Assembly: GCF_900143565.1 (NCBI RefSeq)
Contig: NZ_FREX01000001.1
Coordinates: forward strand, 635,068 to 699,067
DNA: 64,000 nt
Direction of reading: 5' to 3'
DNA from: Pseudovibrio sp. Alg231-02
Lineage (GTDB): Bacteria > Pseudomonadota > Alphaproteobacteria > Rhizobiales > Stappiaceae
The position numbers and the translations under genes were made by a program. The notes beneath the pieces were generated by a model. The model was not told the DNA's origin. It made no database searches and was given only the letters and a program-made list of their open reading frames with translations. Positions 7,127 to 15,624 of the stretch are shown in pieces; the stretch's first letter is position 1; every line of letters starts with the position of its first letter.

Positions 7127-9724
7127 CTATCTTTCGATAACCCTCCCATTTTCTAGGTGAAGCGTCGTAGAAAACTCCTCAGCAACACTTTCATTACTTA
7201 CTCCGAACATGAGAATTTTATCACTCATGAGCTTCCTGAGGTCTTCGCGCAGGGTTTTATCTGTTGCACTTACACTGTTTGCTGTCTCATCCAGAACGTA
7301 GATGTGGGCATTCTTCAACAGGGCACGAACCAGACAAATCAACCTGCGTTGATGGGAGGATAACTTCGCGCCAGCAATGCCCACCTGATAATCGAAGGCA
7401 GCGCGGCGAATTGGGGCAATCAAGTCTCTTTCACGCACGAGCTCCTGCAGAACTTGTTGTATTTTCTGGCGGGCATCGCGGCGGTCCAACCTTGCGTGTC
7501 CGAAGACCAGATTGTCCTCGATGCTCAAAGTGGTGAGATAAGTGTCTGGATCAAAGAACTCGAAACGCTCATTGTCTTTGCCCACTGTTTCCATAAACTG
7601 TTTCCGAGCAGCGAGGATCTTCTCCCGCATATCATCATCCAGAACGCCAAGGCGGTGCTTTGCTGGAATGAGCTTGAGCGCCAGCGCAATCAAACGGGCC
7701 CGATCTACATCTTTGAGCCGTTTGCGCCGCTGTTCACCCTTTTGGTCATTCACAATACGGGCAAACTCCGGAAGATCCTCACGACTGATGAAAGAGTACC
7801 TGTTCAGCAAATCACTGTCTGCGCTGACATCAGCAAACAGTTCGACCATGGTCTTTGCGATTTTCAGCCCGATATCCGCCAGGAGCACATCAAACCCGGT
7901 CTCTTTGAGGAAAGCTGAAATCTGCGGGTCTGTCGGAACATGTTCAATGGTCATAAAGTGTTCTTTGGGGCTGGCGAAAAACAGGTTCTGCGCCAGATTA
8001 GCAGACATGTTGAATTTTTCAGGGTCCCAGAACTCGACAAGATTTTGAAGTTTTGTGTCATTCTGGATTTTCTCGCGCAAGGCTTTCCGCGCCTCAACCA
8101 ATTTGGGCATGAGGCCGCCATTGAGCTCTTCAGTCTCGTTTGGATTGATGACTGTCTCAACGCCCAGTAAGTACAAATCACGCGAGAAACCCGCCACTTT
8201 ACACAGCTCAAGGGCTTTGTCTTCCAGTTGCTGCATGGACCCAGCATCGGCCAACTCGTAATCTTCCCAGCGCGCTTTCAAATCAAAGTACGGATTGAGT
8301 GTCATGGCAGCTTCCTTCAACTGGCGCTGCCGCTTTCTCAGATCACTGCCTTCATACTCGACCTTTTCCTGAGGCCTGTGGCGCAGCCCGTAGAAGAGGT
8401 TATCGCGAATTGTCCCTGTCCAGACATGCAAATGACCACCCACGTAGGCAATCTGCCGACCCAAGGTCGCTTCTGGCATGCTTTCGAAATTGGTGTTGTT
8501 GATGGTGACTGATCCTGACGTGGGACTCAGCAATCCAGCTGCCATCTGCAACAACTCAGCGCGTCCAGAACCATCCACACCAGAAACAGCCAGTGGTTTA
8601 CCCGGCTCGACATTAAGTGAAACATTATGCACTTCCTGCCCGGTCCCTACTCCTGATAGCCCTAGTTTATCTAGGGTAAGTGAACCTGTTAGCACCAGAG
8701 ATTCATCATCCAGCAGGCGTTGTTTGTCGTAGAGATCAGGTGGATCGAAGTTTTCGACCACTGTCTGGTATTTGACTGAGACGTCTGCGGTCATTTGGTA
8801 GTAGGCCAGCAGCTCTTTCCATGGACCAGCCAGATCCTTGTAGGCTGCAATCACCGCAATCAACGCACCGATGCTGAGTTGCCCTTTGATGACCAGATAG
8901 CCGCCGATAAAGTAGAAGAAAAACGGCGTCAGCTGGTTCATGAAATTATTAACGAACTTGATGAAGTACTTGCGATTATAGATATCGAAACGAATACGGA
9001 AGTTTCGATAGAGTCTGTCTGAAAGGTCTGCTGAATGCCACGCTGACGTGTCGTTGCTATGAATCTCGGAGATACCTGAGATACTCTCTCCCACCTTATC
9101 GGCGATCACGCGCACATTCTTCACACGCTGACGAGACAGGCGAACGACCTTCTGTTGGAGCTTGGGAATGATATATCCCTGCACCGGATAAAGTGAGATG
9201 GCGGCCAGTCCGAGCAGTGGGTCCTGCATGAAAATAAAGCCGACCTGAACGACCAGCATTCCGCCTTGATAGGCTGGTAAAGCGAAGGCCTCGCCAACAA
9301 AACCACCAACATCCTCGACCTCGGCGGTAATCATTGGTATGATCTCGCCGGAGCTGACCTTCTTAAAGTGAGGCAGGCGGAAGCGGAGTACGCGCTGAAA
9401 CAGCTCAAACCGCAACTGGCGTAGCATCCTCTCACCCAGTCTACCCTTGTAGACGTTGAGGTAGAGCTTGATGCAGTTGCTAACAACAACAAGAACCAAA
9501 AACAAAATACATAGCACCGCCAGATACTGAATCTGACCGAGCTGCATTCCGAAAAGTTCTACTGGAAAATTGCTACCCTGAATTGCTTCATTGGTAATTG
9601 TCTTAGGTAGATCCAGCAGGATGTAACTCACCGGATAGGACAATATGGTGACTAGAAGAATCGCCACTTGATAGCGGGCTGAGTTCTTCCAGATGAATTG
9701 GAAAAGCGATTTTTCCATGTCCAC
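7127..9724 (-). CDS. ABC-exporter-like membrane protein with degenerate NBD and repeat-bearing insertion
   Basis: 865 residues. Residues 1-310 form an ABC type-1 exporter membrane domain (hydrophobic segments near 20-40, 65-85, 152-182, 260-300). The nucleotide-binding domain is heavily altered. Walker A is GVDGSGRAEL (382-391), with Arg for the catalytic Lys. The Q-loop Gln is missing (YVGG, 427-430). The signature is LSSHQ (788-792) instead of LSGGQ. Walker B keeps Asp and Glu (VLDETA, 810-815). The switch His is absent (GVSNES, 841-846). Between Q-loop and signature lies about 340 residues of extra sequence in which a segment recurs: EFWDPEKFN...NLFF (564-573) and EFFDPDTYL...NLVF (722-741), each preceded by a similar helical stretch. 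ATPase activity is doubtful. It heads the minus-strand group with cNMP, MBL and cyclase genes and is divergent from the glycan cluster. Confidence 0.82.
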   Translation of the reverse strand: MDMEKSLFQFIWKNSARYQVAILLVTILSYPVSYILLDLPKTITNEAIQGSNFPVELFGMQLGQIQYLAVLCILFLVLVVVSNCIKLYLNVYKGRLGERMLRQLRFELFQRVLRFRLPHFKKVSSGEIIPMITAEVEDVGGFVGEAFALPAYQGGMLVVQVGFIFMQDPLLGLAAISLYPVQGYIIPKLQQKVVRLSRQRVKNVRVIADKVGESISGISEIHSNDTSAWHSADLSDRLYRNFRIRFDIYNRKYFIKFVNNFMNQLTPFFFYFIGGYLVIKGQLSIGALIAVIAAYKDLAGPWKELLAYYQMTADVSVKYQTVVENFDPPDLYDKQRLLDDESLVLTGSLTLDKLGLSGVGTGQEVHNVSLNVEPGKPLAVSGVDGSGRAELLQMAAGLLSPTSGSVTINNTNFESMPEATLGRQIAYVGGHLHVWTGTIRDNLFYGLRHRPQEKVEYEGSDLRKRQRQLKEAAMTLNPYFDLKARWEDYELADAGSMQQLEDKALELCKVAGFSRDLYLLGVETVINPNETEELNGGLMPKLVEARKALREKIQNDTKLQNLVEFWDPEKFNMSANLAQNLFFASPKEHFMTIEHVPTDPQISAFLKETGFDVLLADIGLKIAKTMVELFADVSADSDLLNRYSFISREDLPEFARIVNDQKGEQRRKRLKDVDRARLIALALKLIPAKHRLGVLDDDMREKILAARKQFMETVGKDNERFEFFDPDTYLTTLSIEDNLVFGHARLDRRDARQKIQQVLQELVRERDLIAPIRRAAFDYQVGIAGAKLSSHQRRLICLVRALLKNAHIYVLDETANSVSATDKTLREDLRKLMSDKILMFGVSNESVAEEFSTTLHLENGRVIER

Positions 9725-9971
9725 TCCGATTAAGCTCAGATCAGGCTAACCCAAACTGAGGCGATGCGATTTACGCTCTAACTGACGCAAGGGAACTTTA
9801 CGCTTCAAGATCTTAAAAAACGGCATAAACCCGCAAGATCCCTTGGATTTATGGGGGTACTTCTTTGGTGTTTAAACGCTTCAAAGCAGGTTTGACCGTT
9901 GCTTGGTGGCCTTCCCCCGCCAAACTGATCTGATGCTGAGGTTTATGCGCAGCAGATGGAATAAGAAGCGC
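9725..9971. promoter_or_regulatory. Divergent intergenic region between ABC-like gene and glycan cluster
   Basis: 247 bases between oppositely oriented starts, so it must carry promoters in both directions. ACGCTTCAA occurs twice (about 9800 and 9869), spaced about 70 bases apart, and could be a shared protein site. No convincing -35/-10 pair was identified. No gene is supported here. Confidence 0.4.
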
Positions 9972-11213
9972 ATGACGGTAATGACGCCAAAAATTCTGAT
10001 TTATAGCCACGACACCTTTGGATTGGGCCATCTGCGGCGGTGCCGCACAATCGCACAATCTTTGGTTGGCTCCTTCCAGGAAATGTCCGTTCTCATCCTT
10101 TCAGGATCTCCCATCATTGGTAGTTTCGAGTTTCGTTCCCGGGTCGATTTCGTCCGCATTCCGGGCGTGATCAAACTGCGTAGTGGTGAGTACACTTCGC
10201 TCTCTTTGCAGCTTGATATCAATGAGACGATCGCTATTCGATCATCCATCATCGAACACACGGCCAAGGTGTTTAAACCTGATATCTTCATCGTCGATAA
10301 GGAGCCGCTTGGGCTGCGTGGTGAGGTTCTCCCCTCGCTTCAATACCTCAAGGGGCAAAAAACACGGCTGGTTTTGGGTCTTCGCGATGTGATGGATGAT
10401 CCGCATGTTCTGAAGGAGGAGTGGCTTCGCAAACGCGCCTACCCTGCTCTCAATGATCTTTATGATGAGATCTGGGTTTACGGCCCTTCAGTAATGAACA
10501 ATCCATTGGATGGGCTTGGCTTTGACCAGTCGGTGATGGAAAAGACGCTCTTTACCGGCTACCTGCGCCGGTCAATGCCAAGTTCAGCTCAGGATTTCAC
10601 AGCGCCCTTTGATGGTGCCCCTTATGTGTTGGTGACCCCGGGCGGGGGTGGTGATGGTGTTGAGCTCGTCGATTGGGTCATACGGGCCTATGAAGCACGT
10701 TTGCGTCCTTTGTTCCCAGCTCTCATTGTTCTTGGACCCTTCATGAGCAAGGCAGATGTGGAAGCATTCTCAACGCGTGCATCTCATTTGCGCGATGTTG
10801 AGATCCTTCGATTTACCCCAGAAATTGAGCCCTATATGGCCAATGCGACTGCTGTGATTGGCATGGGAGGGTACAACACATTCTGCGAGATCCTCTCCTT
10901 TGACAATCCAGCCCTTCTGGTTCCACGTGTTGTGCCACGCAGAGAGCAGGCTATTCGAGCAGAGCAAGCCCAGCGGCTGGGTCTTGCGCAGATGCTTCCG
11001 ATTGACTCATACCCGAGTGTTGAGCTGATGGTGAAAGCATTGGCAAACCTACCATTTATCGCACCACCGTCTCATGCTCATTCCGAAAACTATCTAGGTG
11101 GTTTGGATATTATCAATCTGCGAACTGCCGAAATTCTTGGCATGCGTGAACAGCATTTATCACAACGTCTTGATCCTCGAGACGATGTCAAACTGACATA
11201 TAATGCGGGGTAG
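9972..11213 (+). CDS. MurG-like (GT-B) glycosyltransferase
   Basis: About 413 residues from ATG 9972. N-terminal SHDTFGLGHLRRCRTIAQSL resembles the glycine-rich acceptor loop of MurG/GT28 enzymes. The C-terminal half has LVTPGGGGDG, then GMGGYNTFCEIL and LVPRVVPRREQAIRAEQ, the nucleotide-sugar-binding layout of GT-B enzymes that act at the GGYNT/GAGT loop. No membrane segment: likely cytosolic or peripheral. The extended TTG start at 9903 has no support. First gene of a plus-strand run; its TAG overlaps the next start region. It is related in design to the fourth gene of the cluster. Donor and acceptor unknown. Confidence 0.8.
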   Translation: MTVMTPKILIYSHDTFGLGHLRRCRTIAQSLVGSFQEMSVLILSGSPIIGSFEFRSRVDFVRIPGVIKLRSGEYTSLSLQLDINETIAIRSSIIEHTAKVFKPDIFIVDKEPLGLRGEVLPSLQYLKGQKTRLVLGLRDVMDDPHVLKEEWLRKRAYPALNDLYDEIWVYGPSVMNNPLDGLGFDQSVMEKTLFTGYLRRSMPSSAQDFTAPFDGAPYVLVTPGGGGDGVELVDWVIRAYEARLRPLFPALIVLGPFMSKADVEAFSTRASHLRDVEILRFTPEIEPYMANATAVIGMGGYNTFCEILSFDNPALLVPRVVPRREQAIRAEQAQRLGLAQMLPIDSYPSVELMVKALANLPFIAPPSHAHSENYLGGLDIINLRTAEILGMREQHLSQRLDPRDDVKLTYNAG

Positions 11214-11215
11214 TG

Positions 11216-12454
11216 ATGGAAGTTGGTCGCATTGCTGTGGTTGTTAAAGGGTATCCTCGTCTTTCCGAGACCTTTATTGCCCAGGAAATCTACGGTCTGC
11301 AGGAACGCGGTGTAGGCCAGCTTATTGTCGCGCTGCGCCGCCCCTATGATCCTTATGTGCATGACGTCCACGAGAAGATCACTTCCGAAGTGCTTTACCT
11401 CACTGAGTATCTCAAGGATGATCCGCCTCGTGTCCAAAAAGCTATGGCATGGGCAAAGAAACAACCGGCATATGCAGCAGCCAGGGCATGTTTTAAAAAA
11501 GACCTAGAGCACAAGAAAAATGCAGAGCGCTTCCGCCGATGGGGGCAAGCTTGTGTGATGGCTCATGAACTGCCAGAGGATGTTATCTGGATACACACGC
11601 ATTACCTTCACAGCCCTTGTAGTGTTGCACGTTACGCAGCTCTTCTCTCGGGGCGTCGCTGGTCATTCTCAGCTCATGCCAAAGACATATGGACCACGGA
11701 ACGATGGGAACTTGAGACAAAACTTGCTGACGCTGCCTGGGGAGTAACCTGTACTAAAGCGAACCTTGCTTACCTGCGTTCCCTTTGTAAGGAACCTCAC
11801 AAAATCAGTCTTGTTTATCATGGTCTCGATTTTTGCGGATTTCCTGAGGCTCCCCGTCCTGCCACGTTACGGGATGGAACAGGAGCAGACGGCGTTCGGA
11901 TTATCTCCGTCGGGCGACTGGTAGACAAGAAGGGTTATGACAACTTGCTGCGCGCTTTCAGCAAACTCCAAAAGGATTTGAACTGGCACTTCACTCACAT
12001 CGGTGGAGGTGAGCTGTCATGTTCACTCAAGAACCTTGGTGTGCAACTTGGTCTGGATGACCGTATATCGTGGCTGGGAGCCCAACCGAGGAAACTTGTG
12101 TTGGAAGAGATGGAAAACGCCGATATTTTCGCTCTTGCCTGCCGTGTCTCAAAGTCGGGCGATCGGGATGGCCTGCCGAACGTGGTGATGGAAGCACAAG
12201 CTATGGCGTTGCCGTGTGTTTCAACAGAGGTGTCTGCTCTTCCTGAGATCATTGAAAGTAATGAGACTGGCCTGCTTTGTCCTGCTGAAGACATCTCAGC
12301 CTTATCAGAGGCACTGCAGCTTCTGATCACACACCCTTCTGAGCGAGAGCGCATTGGAACCAATGCGTTTGAAAGCGTTCATCGCCGGTTCAGTGCCTCG
12401 CCCGGTTTGGATTTTCTAGAGGAGAAGTTCTCGAGAAGTTTGGAGCCCTGCTGA
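11216..12454 (+). CDS. Glycosyltransferase family 4
   Basis: About 412 residues. KGYPRLSETFIAQEI at the N-terminus is the acceptor-side motif of GT4 enzymes of exopolysaccharide pathways. The C-terminal GRLVDKKGYDNLLRAF and the E-x7-E region in DGLPNVVMEAQAMALPCVST bind the nucleotide sugar. ATG 11216 is preferred over the overlapping GTG 11213, and it follows the previous stop by two bases. The stop TGA shares bases with the next ATG (TGATG), so translation is coupled. A retaining transferase building a glycan or glycolipid; exact linkage unknown. Confidence 0.85.
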   Translation: MEVGRIAVVVKGYPRLSETFIAQEIYGLQERGVGQLIVALRRPYDPYVHDVHEKITSEVLYLTEYLKDDPPRVQKAMAWAKKQPAYAAARACFKKDLEHKKNAERFRRWGQACVMAHELPEDVIWIHTHYLHSPCSVARYAALLSGRRWSFSAHAKDIWTTERWELETKLADAAWGVTCTKANLAYLRSLCKEPHKISLVYHGLDFCGFPEAPRPATLRDGTGADGVRIISVGRLVDKKGYDNLLRAFSKLQKDLNWHFTHIGGGELSCSLKNLGVQLGLDDRISWLGAQPRKLVLEEMENADIFALACRVSKSGDRDGLPNVVMEAQAMALPCVSTEVSALPEIIESNETGLLCPAEDISALSEALQLLITHPSERERIGTNAFESVHRRFSASPGLDFLEEKFSRSLEPC

Positions 12455-13584
12455 TGAAAGTCGCCTTTACAGCGCCCATGAAGCCTATTGACCACCCTGT
12501 GCCTTCGGGAGACCGAACCATGGGGCGATTGATCGTGCGAGCATTACATTTGGCGGGGCATGAGGTTGAAATTGCCTCCACTTTTCGCAGCTGGCGCGCT
12601 GAGGGTGGTGAGGACGTGACACGCGACGTGAAAGAGCTGGCGCTTACAGAGGCAAAAGCTATCGCAGAGCGCTGGATTGAACACAGTGAAGTGCCTGATG
12701 TGTTTCTCACGTATCACCTCTACCACAAAGCACCTGACTGGATCGGCCCGTACCTGTGCGCGAAATTCAACATTCCTTATGTGGTCGTGGAAGCCAGTCG
12801 TGCCCCAAAACGACAGGCAGGCAACTGGGCTCTCGGGTTTAATGCAGCTGATGCAGCTCTTGCTCAGGCCAGTCAGGTGGTCGCTCTGACTAAATCTGAT
12901 GCACAATGCCTGAAAGAGGTCCTGAATGAAGATGTTCTGACGGTTCTGCCACCATTTTTGGAAACTGCAAAGTTTGAGGTCAGTCACAGTGTCACCAAAG
13001 GCTCGGCTGATGGAAAGATACGGCTGCTGTGTGCGGGTATGATGCGTGAAGGCGACAAGCAATTTTCATACATGGTGCTTGCTGCTGCCCTGAAACAGAT
13101 TGCCGATTTGCCATGGCGCCTGACCATTGCCGGAGATGGACCGGCCCGAGGTGAGATAGAACCGCTGTTTGATCCGGCACGCACAGAATTTGTCGGGCTC
13201 ATCCCTTGGCAAGAGATGCCGCGTCTTTACCGGTCTCACGACATTTTTGTCTGGCCTGCCATTCGTGAAGCCTTTGGCTTTGTGTTTCTGGAGGCTCAAT
13301 CCTGTGGCTTGCCCGTGGTTGGTGGGCGGGTGTTTGGTGTACCTGACATCGTGGAGGAAGGTACCAGTGGTTTGCTTTCAGATGAAGGCGACGCCTCTGC
13401 TTTGGCTCAAAACCTGATGTCTCTCATAAAAAACACACACAAACGGGAGAATATGGGGCTCGCAGCTATAGAAAACATTCACAAAAACCATAGTCTTGAA
13501 GCTGGGGCGAGAGGGCTGGATAAGGTGCTCAACGCAGCTCTTGAACATCACAAGTTTAAACGGAGAGTTCACGGAGGCCGATGA
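12454..13584 (+). CDS. Glycosyltransferase, GT4-type
   Basis: 376 residues. N-terminal MKVAFTAPMKPIDHPVPSGD leads into a GT-B fold. The donor-binding half shows GDGPARGEIEPLF, then FVWPAIREAFGFVFLEAQSCGLPVV, with the usual E-x7-E spacing. ATG at 12454 overlaps the preceding stop by one base and its own stop overlaps the next gene's start, so it sits inside a tightly coupled operon. No signal peptide or membrane helix. Predicted to add a sugar to the product of the same pathway. The family assignment is firm; the substrate is not known. Confidence 0.83.
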   Translation: MKVAFTAPMKPIDHPVPSGDRTMGRLIVRALHLAGHEVEIASTFRSWRAEGGEDVTRDVKELALTEAKAIAERWIEHSEVPDVFLTYHLYHKAPDWIGPYLCAKFNIPYVVVEASRAPKRQAGNWALGFNAADAALAQASQVVALTKSDAQCLKEVLNEDVLTVLPPFLETAKFEVSHSVTKGSADGKIRLLCAGMMREGDKQFSYMVLAAALKQIADLPWRLTIAGDGPARGEIEPLFDPARTEFVGLIPWQEMPRLYRSHDIFVWPAIREAFGFVFLEAQSCGLPVVGGRVFGVPDIVEEGTSGLLSDEGDASALAQNLMSLIKNTHKRENMGLAAIENIHKNHSLEAGARGLDKVLNAALEHHKFKRRVHGGR

Positions 13585-14783
13585 TGAAAGCCTTCATCCA
13601 TGTTCAGCACTTACTTGGCTCGGGCCATATCGTTCGGGCAGTGGCGCTTGCCAAGGCGCTGGTTCGTCAAGGCATTGCAGTGACTCTTGCAACTGGGAAC
13701 CGTATTCCTGACACGCTGAATTGTGACGGCCTTTCGGTTGTCCGGCTGCCTGCTGTGCGTGCTGCCAATGCAAAATTTAATGTTCTGCTGGATGAGCATA
13801 ACGTCCCGATTGATGAGGCGTGGTGGGAGAAACGCATCACGGCAACGCTTTCTGCCTTTTCCTCTGAGCATTTTGACTTGCTGATCACAGAAACCTACCC
13901 CTTTGGGCGCAGGATGTTTGCAGCCGAGATGACGCGTCTTCTTGAATGTGCTGGCAGCAAACTCTCCCCGCCCTGGGTCGTTTGCTCTGTACGTGACATT
14001 CTGGTGCGCAAGGACGAGTTATGGAAGGAAGAATGGATGGCCTCACAAGCCTCCGCCTTTTATGATCGGATCCTTGTCCATTCAGACCCGCAACTCATTA
14101 CGTTTGATGAGAGTTTTCCGTTCTCAAACAGGGTGAGTTCGCATATCCGCTACACGGGCTATATCAGTGATGACCGTACAACATCCGCACCTTCAATTGA
14201 CGGTGCAGGTGAGATTATTGTTTCGTGTGGAGGTGGAGCTGTCGGCTCTGCTTTGTTGCGGGCTGCGCTTTCTGCTCCCAACCATATGTCACCCAACATC
14301 AGCCATCGGTGGCGCGTGCTTGTTGGACAGGACGTTCCCGACGCTGAGTTCCAACAGTTTTCCAGGCACTCTTCATCAGAGCTCATTATTGAGCGGGCTC
14401 GCAAAGACTTCCCTGCGCTTTTGAAGAATGCCAAACTTTCTATTTCTCAAGCTGGTTACAACACGGTTGTCGATATCCTGCGTGCAGGTATTCCATCCGT
14501 TCTGGTTCCTTTCGCACAAGAAGCTGAGACAGAGCAAACTCAACGCGCGCTCAGCCTCATGAAGCATCACAGAGCTGTGGCTGTTCCCGAAAAAGTGCTC
14601 AGCCCTAATACGCTTGCACAAGCTGCACAAAAAGCACTTTCCCTTCCAGCGCCAGATTTACACGTGGCGCTCAATGGAGCGGAGATTTCAGCTCAAGTGC
14701 TTGCCGCAGATCTTGGCATGGAAACACCCATGGACCATGCGCTCGGGATTATCTGGGAAAGGAACGTTTCTCGTGATCTCTAG
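13584..14783 (+). CDS. MurG-like (GT-B) glycosyltransferase, second copy type
   Basis: About 399 residues. HLLGSGHIVRAVALAKALV parallels the GLGHLRR motif of the first gene in the run. Later VSCGGGAVGSALL and ISQAGYNTVVDILRAGIPSVLVPF mirror its GGYNT donor loop. Two ATGs (13581 and 13584) are possible; GGAGG at 13573-13577 is six bases from the second, which I therefore prefer. Overlaps the preceding stop. Cytosolic GT-B enzyme; substrate unknown. Having two MurG-like and two GT4 enzymes in one run implies at least a tetrasaccharide-scale assembly if all act on one product. Confidence 0.8.
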   Translation: MKAFIHVQHLLGSGHIVRAVALAKALVRQGIAVTLATGNRIPDTLNCDGLSVVRLPAVRAANAKFNVLLDEHNVPIDEAWWEKRITATLSAFSSEHFDLLITETYPFGRRMFAAEMTRLLECAGSKLSPPWVVCSVRDILVRKDELWKEEWMASQASAFYDRILVHSDPQLITFDESFPFSNRVSSHIRYTGYISDDRTTSAPSIDGAGEIIVSCGGGAVGSALLRAALSAPNHMSPNISHRWRVLVGQDVPDAEFQQFSRHSSSELIIERARKDFPALLKNAKLSISQAGYNTVVDILRAGIPSVLVPFAQEAETEQTQRALSLMKHHRAVAVPEKVLSPNTLAQAAQKALSLPAPDLHVALNGAEISAQVLAADLGMETPMDHALGIIWERNVSRDL

Positions 14784-15624
14784 TATCGCTCCTGTCGTTG
14801 AGCCTGTTCCGGAAACCGAACAACCCGCAGGTGACAGCCAACGGGCGTTTGAACATCATCTCACCCAGCACCTCAATTGGTTTGAAGAGCGCGGCCTTAC
14901 TGTCAAGTTCTGGTGGCGGGACGATGATGCTGTTTCGCCAACTCCTGCGCTTGAAGAATTGCTTGTGTTTTCTGACCGGTTCCGCATTCCGCTTTCGCTT
15001 GCCGTAATTCCAAAATTTGCAACAGATGCGCTCGCCCAGCGTCTTGCGAACACGCAGGATGTTCATGCCGTTCATCATGGTTGGCAGCATAAGAATTATC
15101 AGAAGAAAATATACGGCGAGAAAGCCAGTGAGTTTGGGTGGCGGCGAACGTCTAAGGAGATGGCGAAAGAACTGGCAGAAGGCCGAGAGATCCTGCAAAA
15201 CTTGTTCGGTGAACGTTTTGTGCCGTTGTTTGTGCCTCCCTGGAACCGGATTGCGCCGCGTGCTGTGCATCTCCTTAAGCAGCAAGGCGATTACGGATTA
15301 TCCGCATTTACCTGGATCAATCATTTCCGCCTGCCACGCCTCCAAAGCCACGTCGACATCATCAAATGGAAGAAAAACAAACGCTTTATCGGTTGGGAGG
15401 CAGCTCGCAAACGGTTAGATCTGCAGCTTTGCCGACGTCGAACCAATGTCGCTGAGCCGATCGGACTGCTGACACATCATCTTGATCACGGTGAAGGCTG
15501 CTCAGAATTTCTGGAGGTATTTTTCGAGCTCACGTCTGCTCATCCTGCAGTTAAATGGCTTAGTTCTCGAGACCTTCTGGATCAAGCAAAACACGATTTT
15601 ACTTTGGCTGCCGGACAGGTCTGA
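14773..15624 (+). CDS. NodB-type polysaccharide deacetylase-like protein
   Basis: About 283 residues from GTG 14773, which overlaps the preceding gene by 11 bases and has AAAGGAA upstream. A reading frame starting at 14614 would lie mostly inside the glycosyltransferase gene and is not supported. KFWWRDDDAVSPTPAL carries the paired acidic residues of the metal-dependent deacetylase motif; HHGWQHKN and FVPPWNRIAP are later parts of the NodB fold (the PPW/PPF loop). No signal peptide, so it may act on a cytosolic intermediate, as in lipid-linked sugar deacetylation. Last plus-strand gene of the cluster; its end overlaps the convergent methyltransferase by 26 bases. Confidence 0.78.
   Translation: MISSIAPVVEPVPETEQPAGDSQRAFEHHLTQHLNWFEERGLTVKFWWRDDDAVSPTPALEELLVFSDRFRIPLSLAVIPKFATDALAQRLANTQDVHAVHHGWQHKNYQKKIYGEKASEFGWRRTSKEMAKELAEGREILQNLFGERFVPLFVPPWNRIAPRAVHLLKQQGDYGLSAFTWINHFRLPRLQSHVDIIKWKKNKRFIGWEAARKRLDLQLCRRRTNVAEPIGLLTHHLDHGEGCSEFLEVFFELTSAHPAVKWLSSRDLLDQAKHDFTLAAGQV

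Noticed and set aside
4195-9724. Pycsar or CBASS-type anti-phage defence
   Set aside because: A class III cyclase with a cNMP-binding protein brings Pycsar to mind, but the cyclase is a membrane enzyme, the cNMP protein has no killing domain, and the flanks are housekeeping and glycan genes rather than a defence island.
14614-14772. N-terminal extension of the deacetylase
   Set aside because: These codons lie in another frame of the preceding glycosyltransferase and show no conserved features.
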